The notes below the pieces were generated by a model. That model worked only from the letters and a program-made list of their open reading frames with translations. It was not told the DNA's origin and did no database searches. From NCBI RefSeq assembly GCF_029873635.1, contig NC_080423.1, positions 97,150,397 to 97,214,396 on the forward strand: a DNA stretch of 64,000 bases, given 5' to 3'. This document shows, one piece after another, positions 59,383 to 64,000 of this stretch. Source of the DNA: Malania oleifera. Taxonomy: Eukaryota; Streptophyta; Magnoliopsida; Santalales; Ximeniaceae. Each line of letters begins with the position of its first letter. The stretch's first letter is position 1. Made by a program: the position numbers and the translations under genes.

Positions 59383-60841
59383 TGAAATTTGTTTTATATA
59401 AACATGAATAACTGAGTACAAAAGTACAGCACAAATAATAAAGTACAACACCCCTTTTCCCTATTGCTTGACATATCAGTATTATGGTTATAATTCAAAA
59501 TACTTCTAATGTATATAAGTAAGATCCCCGTTTCTGTAAGTCAATACGTAAGTAATAATAACTGAAACTGTTCCCTGTGGCTATCTGTGTCATGACATGC
59601 CTCTCATGACGAGGTTGTGTGGCCCGTAGGCTGGATTTACCCTAGCTGGCCAACTAGGAATAAATCACTGAATTCCGTCAGTCGACCTGCCCACCTCAAC
59701 TCATATCTGGATGGGGATCCTAACCTCTTCAAGGGCCTAGGTGGTCGACCGTACCACGTATTATCTGAATAGGTGGTTGCACTCATAAAGTAACATAGTA
59801 TTTGTAACAACAGTACCGTGCTCTGTAGCTGCAAGTCCAACAGAGTCTGATATCATATAATATTTTTCTATACATATTTATCTGATTTACCATGATTCTG
59901 AAGTAATCATAATAACCGTGATGCTGCAAAACATATTGAAATCTGAATAATCATAACATAGAACTGCATATTCATAATACTGGAATTCGTATAATCATGG
60001 TACTGAGATTCACATAATCATAGTACTTAAATCCGTAAAATCATGGTACTGAAATTCATAAAAATCATGAAACTACAACTCATAAAACATATCCCTGTAC
60101 TACATACATATTCACAAGCCACACCCTAATTAATACATAATTTTCGTAAATAAATACACTGTATAATATTCAGAAATTTCCTAACATAACATATTTCCCT
60201 TACCTTAACTCTGAAAAGCCCCTACTATACTCTAGCCTGATACCCTCAGGGCCTCCTATACAACACCCTGAAAACGATATTTGTCAGAACTAAACATCAG
60301 TATTTTTCTCCCTACATCATTTCCTATAACTGTTAGGAAGTCAAAAATTGGATAAAAGTCCTTACCCTAAATTTGGGATGAAATCCAACTTCGTTTTCCT
60401 AATGATCCGCTCTGGCAGTCTTACAAAGAACTCCTCCAAGAGAGTCGTGGTAGCTTCGGATCGTCGATTCGGCGACTGGTGGGGCCGGAAACAAAGAGAG
60501 AAGGGAGAGAGAGTCGTAGGAGGGAGAGAGGAGAGAGAATGCGGCGAGAGAAATGAGAAATATCCTAATTTTCCTCCTTATATACTGCCAGATTCGTCGA
60601 TGAGACACGTCACCTCGTCGACAAGTCTTTCATAAAATTTGTCGACGAAGCCCTGTGTTCGTCGACGAAATCCTTAAGGCCTTCGTCGACGAAGCTTGGC
60701 AATTTTTTGAAATTTTGGATTGTTTAATATTATCTCCAAAATGTAATGTCGTCAACGAAGTCTACGGCCTCCTTCTGTTTCTGGTTCTATTTCTCTCCCT
60801 CTTTTTATTACTAAAATGTTATTATTCTTTGGATCACTACA
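58972..60841 (-). mobile_element. Solo LTR with perfect target duplication
   Basis: TGTAACGACCTGC...TTGGATCACTACA, 1,870 bp, flanked by CTCTT on both sides (58967-58971 and 60842-60846). TATA-like TATATAAGGAGG at 60574-60585 (minus), donor-like AGGGTAAGG near 60361-60369, TTACTGAG and T-rich CAG at 59262-59264. A TA microsatellite lies at 59343-59380. It is nested in another LTR and is probably among the youngest insertions here. Confidence 0.9.
60593..60762 (-). promoter_or_regulatory. Palindrome cluster upstream of the solo-LTR TATA box
   Basis: Six variants: TTCGTCGATGAG (60593), CTCGTCGACAAG (60613), TTTGTCGACGAA (about 60640), TTCGTCGACGAA twice (about 60658 and 60681) and GTCGTCAACGAA (about 60749). 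The first is 7 bp from the TATA-like sequence at 60574-60585. Confidence 0.8.
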
Positions 60842-61380
60842 CTCTTCCACTGCGCTACTCTAATTACTGCTGTGTTCCTCATGACATCTAAAAAATATTT
60901 GATAATGATGGCGTGAGACACCTCTTAGTAAGGCGAAATAGATTATTATCAATGTGTGGCAATATGAGTTGTGGTGTAGCATAAATATAACTTTTAAATA
61001 ATTAAGTTTAATTGATAATATCACGTAAATCTGTACTCACACCTATATATCTAGAAAATACATACTTTGTTGAAATAAGTTTCTCTGAATACGTAAATCA
61101 TCTAATATATATACATAAAATAATTTTCATCGATGGCTAATTACATAATATCATGTAATAACCCCACATGATCGGGTTGTGTGACCCATAAGCGGGACTT
61201 AGCAATGGTTGGCCTACCACGCTAAACCAAACATAACGCGTCTGTAAGTACAGTTGGCCTACCCAACCTAGTCCGGACTGCCGGGGGGGTACACTACTCT
61301 TCTCTAGGCACAATCGACTATCCATACACCAACACTCTATCTGAGTAGTGTGGTGGCACTGATTGATCTGGCTAGCTACG

Positions 61381-64000
61381 TAGGGCCAGCTCTTCATAAT
61401 AGGGGCCCCTAGGCGAATGGTTTAATTAAGTGTCATTATCATTTTGTTTAATTTTTATTTTTATTTAAAATTAATTTTTTTAACTTTTTGATATGCAAAA
61501 TCACTAATTAAAGTTTTATATTCAATATTTTTAAGTATTTCTTTTTCTATTGATAACATAGGCAATTCATTTAATCTTTCTTGTGACATAGTTGATCGCA
61601 AATAATTTTTTACAAGTTCAAGTTTTGAAAAACTTCTCTCTGCAGAAGCTACTATCATAGGTATCGTTAGTAAAATTATATAAGCAATAAATGCATTTGG
61701 AAAGCAATCTATCTTTTTTATAAAGTTCAATATTTCAATTGATGTACTCGTTTTTTCGAAACTTACTTATAAAATTCTCAATTCTGAAAATAAATCAAAA
61801 CCATTAATATCTGATTTTGTTCCACTTTTTCAAATATTCTCAAGTGTCAAATATTTTTGTTTCAAATTATTCTCATCTAATGATTTTAATATGTTTAAAT
61901 CATATAAAAAATTAAAAATATTCTCATATGTTTGAAATTGTTAAAATGTTCTCTCAAGTGAAATAATAGCTTGATCTATTATATATAAGAAAAAATTAAT
62001 CCTAAAAGATTCATCAGCTGAGTGTGTTGGATCATCATTAGCATTCTCACCAAACTGTTTTTTCCTACTAATTACACGTTTTTTTACAAAATACAAGTTC
62101 AATATTCATTTCAAGTGCAATCTCTTTTACTGAAATTATAGAAGATATAAATCCATTCTCCCTATAATTTTTTAGAAAAAACAATAAGACCTTTAATTGA
62201 TTAATGGCAACATCAATACGCATATCTTTTGATTGTAAATTTTTACTAACACAATTAACAGCAAATAGTATGTCATACCAAATAATCATTCCTAGTAAAA
62301 ATTCAAAATTTTCCATCTCATAAGTTGCTATATAATAAGATTCACTTTTTGTTTGGATCATCACTAGTTTTTTTCTAATTGAAGTAAAACACCTCTAATT
62401 TGATAAACTTGAAATCTTATTGCCTTAACACTCTTTATTTGATTTTTCCAACATGTTTGTGATAATGGTTTTATAGTTAAATTTGGTACATAATAGGTTA
62501 AAATTTTTCATCGTTTCATAGACGAAGAAAATAATGTTTATATTCGTTGAACTACTTCAAAAAAAGTTATAATTTTAGAACAACAATTAATCATATTACA
62601 AAGTACTAGATTAAGACTGTGACAACCACACAGAGTGTAAAATGCTCTATGATTTATATCTAGTAGTCTTTTTTGTACACCTTGTTGTTTTCCTTTCATA
62701 TTAGATCCATTATCATATCCTTGCCCTCTTATATTCTCAATACCAAGTTCTAATTTTTGTATGACATTTATTAATTCATTAAAAAGTCATTCTCATGACG
62801 TATCATCTATTTTTAGAAATTCTATAAAATGTTGTTCTATTTTAATTGGACTTGTAGAAAGATTCAAATATCGTATTATTAAAGACATTTGTTCTTGATG
62901 ACTTACATCCGGGATGCAATCGAGTATGATTGAATAATATTTTGCTTCATTGATTTGCTTCATAATTTTCTTTTTAATATTAAGAGTTAACAAATTTATC
63001 AATTCATTTTGCATATTATGACCACGATAATGATTATGAATTTCACCATGTCGAAACGACGAATATGTTCTTTCATTATTGGATCAAATTCTACTATAAT
63101 TTCAATCAAACTTAAAAAAATCTCATTATTCTCTTAATAAATTCGTTCATTTTTCCCACAAAATGCCAAATTATTTTTAGCAAGAGTTTTCATAGCAAAA
63201 AAAATTTTCAATAATACTTTTTTCCAATGTTCTTTTTCTTTGTTAATTTGTTTTTCCATATTTTTATCAATTGTTGTATTTTTTGACAATTTTAACTCTA
63301 AATCAGCCCATTTATTCATATTAAAAATATGTTATTCACTAATTTCGTGAGTTTTAAACTTAGTACCAAGATTTTTCCAATCTTTACACCCTTCATTAAT
63401 TAGTTGTTGGTTATTTAATTTTTAGCCAAATAACTTACAATAAAAACAAAAAATTCTATCTAAATCTTTAGAATATATAAGTCATTTTCTATTATGTTTT
63501 TCTCCATCTAATAATTTTCGAATATAATATATATTTGAAAAATGTCTTGAATTTTCATCTTTTGGAAAAATTAAATCATTATCCCTAATAAGACATTTTT
63601 CAACTAATAAATTTCGTAATTTGGTATCTATATTTTCCCAATATTTTGGATCATAAATATTATCATCATTATTTATTTTTTATTCTTCTATATTTTTAAA
63701 ATGTCTTTCAAAAGAAACATCATTAGTTAGCATTTCTTGTATATCAATGTTATCTTTATTATTATTATTTTTATTGTTATTATTAGATTCTAATTCCATC
63801 TATGGAATTGATTGCTCGTCTCTTGGAAGATTTTCATCTTGCTCATTTATATTTTGTTTTGAACTAGTAATAAATTTATCAAGAGCTCCCTTTTGAGATG
63901 ACACTAATTCTTTTATTTTCTTTTTATTTCTTTGTTTTTCATATCTAGATTCATATTTTCTCGTTGACATAATTAAATTTTAAAATTAACACTAACTATA
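61381..64000 (-). mobile_element. hAT DNA transposon, decayed, right end outside the window
   Basis: The left terminus TAGGGCCAGCTC...AATAGGGGCCCCTAGGCGAA resembles ends of plant hAT elements beside TTF-finger transposases. The transposase reads leftwards into this end, so this is the element's 3' end. The matching inverted repeat would lie beyond 64000, so target duplication cannot be checked. The element interrupts an LTR at 61380. Confidence 0.7.
61461..63970 (-). pseudogene. hAT transposase, TTF-finger/DUF4371/hAT-dimerisation type
   Basis: Translation from the ATG at 63970 gives MSTRKYESRYEKQRNKKKIK and a lysine-rich N terminus, then the TTF-type finger region (63.6-63.4 kb; FCFYCKLFG), DUF4371 RNase H-like part with ILDCIPDVSHQEQMSLI (about 62.95-62.85 kb) and GQGYDNGSNM (about 62.7 kb), and the C-terminal hAT dimerisation segment TIPMIVASAERSFSKLELVK...LRSTMSQERLN (61.7-61.5 kb). 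A stop lies about 58 codons in (near 63800), and several further stops and frame changes follow, so it cannot encode a whole transposase. Family proteins are about 750-800 residues; the span here fits that length. Confidence 0.85.

Larger units (their letters stand above)
58711..61380 (-). mobile_element. LTR of a chromovirus-type element, interrupted
   Basis: Begins TGTAGGGACCCGAAAAATTT, inserted at the LTR tip of the copia element, and continues after the solo LTR (58972-60841) with TTACTAAG-type motif and T-rich AG near 60885, then the conserved GC-rich block (61150-61380). It ends where the hAT terminus begins. No coding sequence is associated in the window. Confidence 0.6.

Overview
The window looks like nuclear DNA of a dicot, probably woody, plant. 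It is AT-rich and dominated by nested LTR retrotransposon fossils, with only two kinds of host gene: an intact single-exon cytochrome P450 of the CYP89A type, and a tandemly duplicated YqaJ/lambda-exonuclease-like nuclease. No rRNA, tRNA, CRISPR array or bacterial operon was seen. Everything was read by eye; no alignment or search was run.

Layout. 1-200: a piece that recurs downstream of the P450 gene at 25.4 kb. 0.9-2.3 kb: a Ty1/copia remnant. 2.5-3.0 kb: LTR-like debris and one copy of a repeat (2824-3012) that recurs at 10664-10865. 3.0-10.7 kb: an Athila-like Ty3/gypsy fossil with gag but no recognisable pol, interrupted by a solo LTR (7547-9997). 10.9-12.8 kb: intergenic. 12.8-22.8 kb: a chromovirus-like (Tekay/Del type) element on the minus strand with both LTRs. 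23.0-24.6 kb: CYP89A-like gene, its start codon only about 250 bp from that element. 26.9-34.9 kb: a 4 kb tandem duplication, each copy carrying the exonuclease exon; only the right copy seems to keep a start exon. 37-58.7 kb: a nest in which a minus-strand copia element appears split around a LINE tail, a plus-strand Tork-like copia, a second chromovirus (itself hit by two solo LTRs) and part of a third. 58.7-61.4 kb: an LTR interrupted by a solo LTR. 61.4-64 kb: a decayed hAT transposon running off the window.

Three signals go beyond routine annotation. (1) Four LTRs, three gypsy and one copia, carry clusters of a 12-bp palindrome with the core GTCGAC (CTCGTCGACGAG and variants) just upstream of a TATA box. 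(2) The chromovirus-type LTRs share a layout of TATA box, leader, splice-donor-like site, 1-1.7 kb, the motif TTACTGAG, then a T-rich tract ending in AG, which looks like a leader intron inside the LTR. (3) One LTR family, and independently another, holds a minisatellite of short GC-rich hairpins inside that putative intron.

The host genes do not form a pathway together. CYP89A proteins are ER-bound monooxygenases, one of which acts on chlorophyll breakdown products in Arabidopsis. The nuclease family is probably organellar or nuclear, with unknown substrate.
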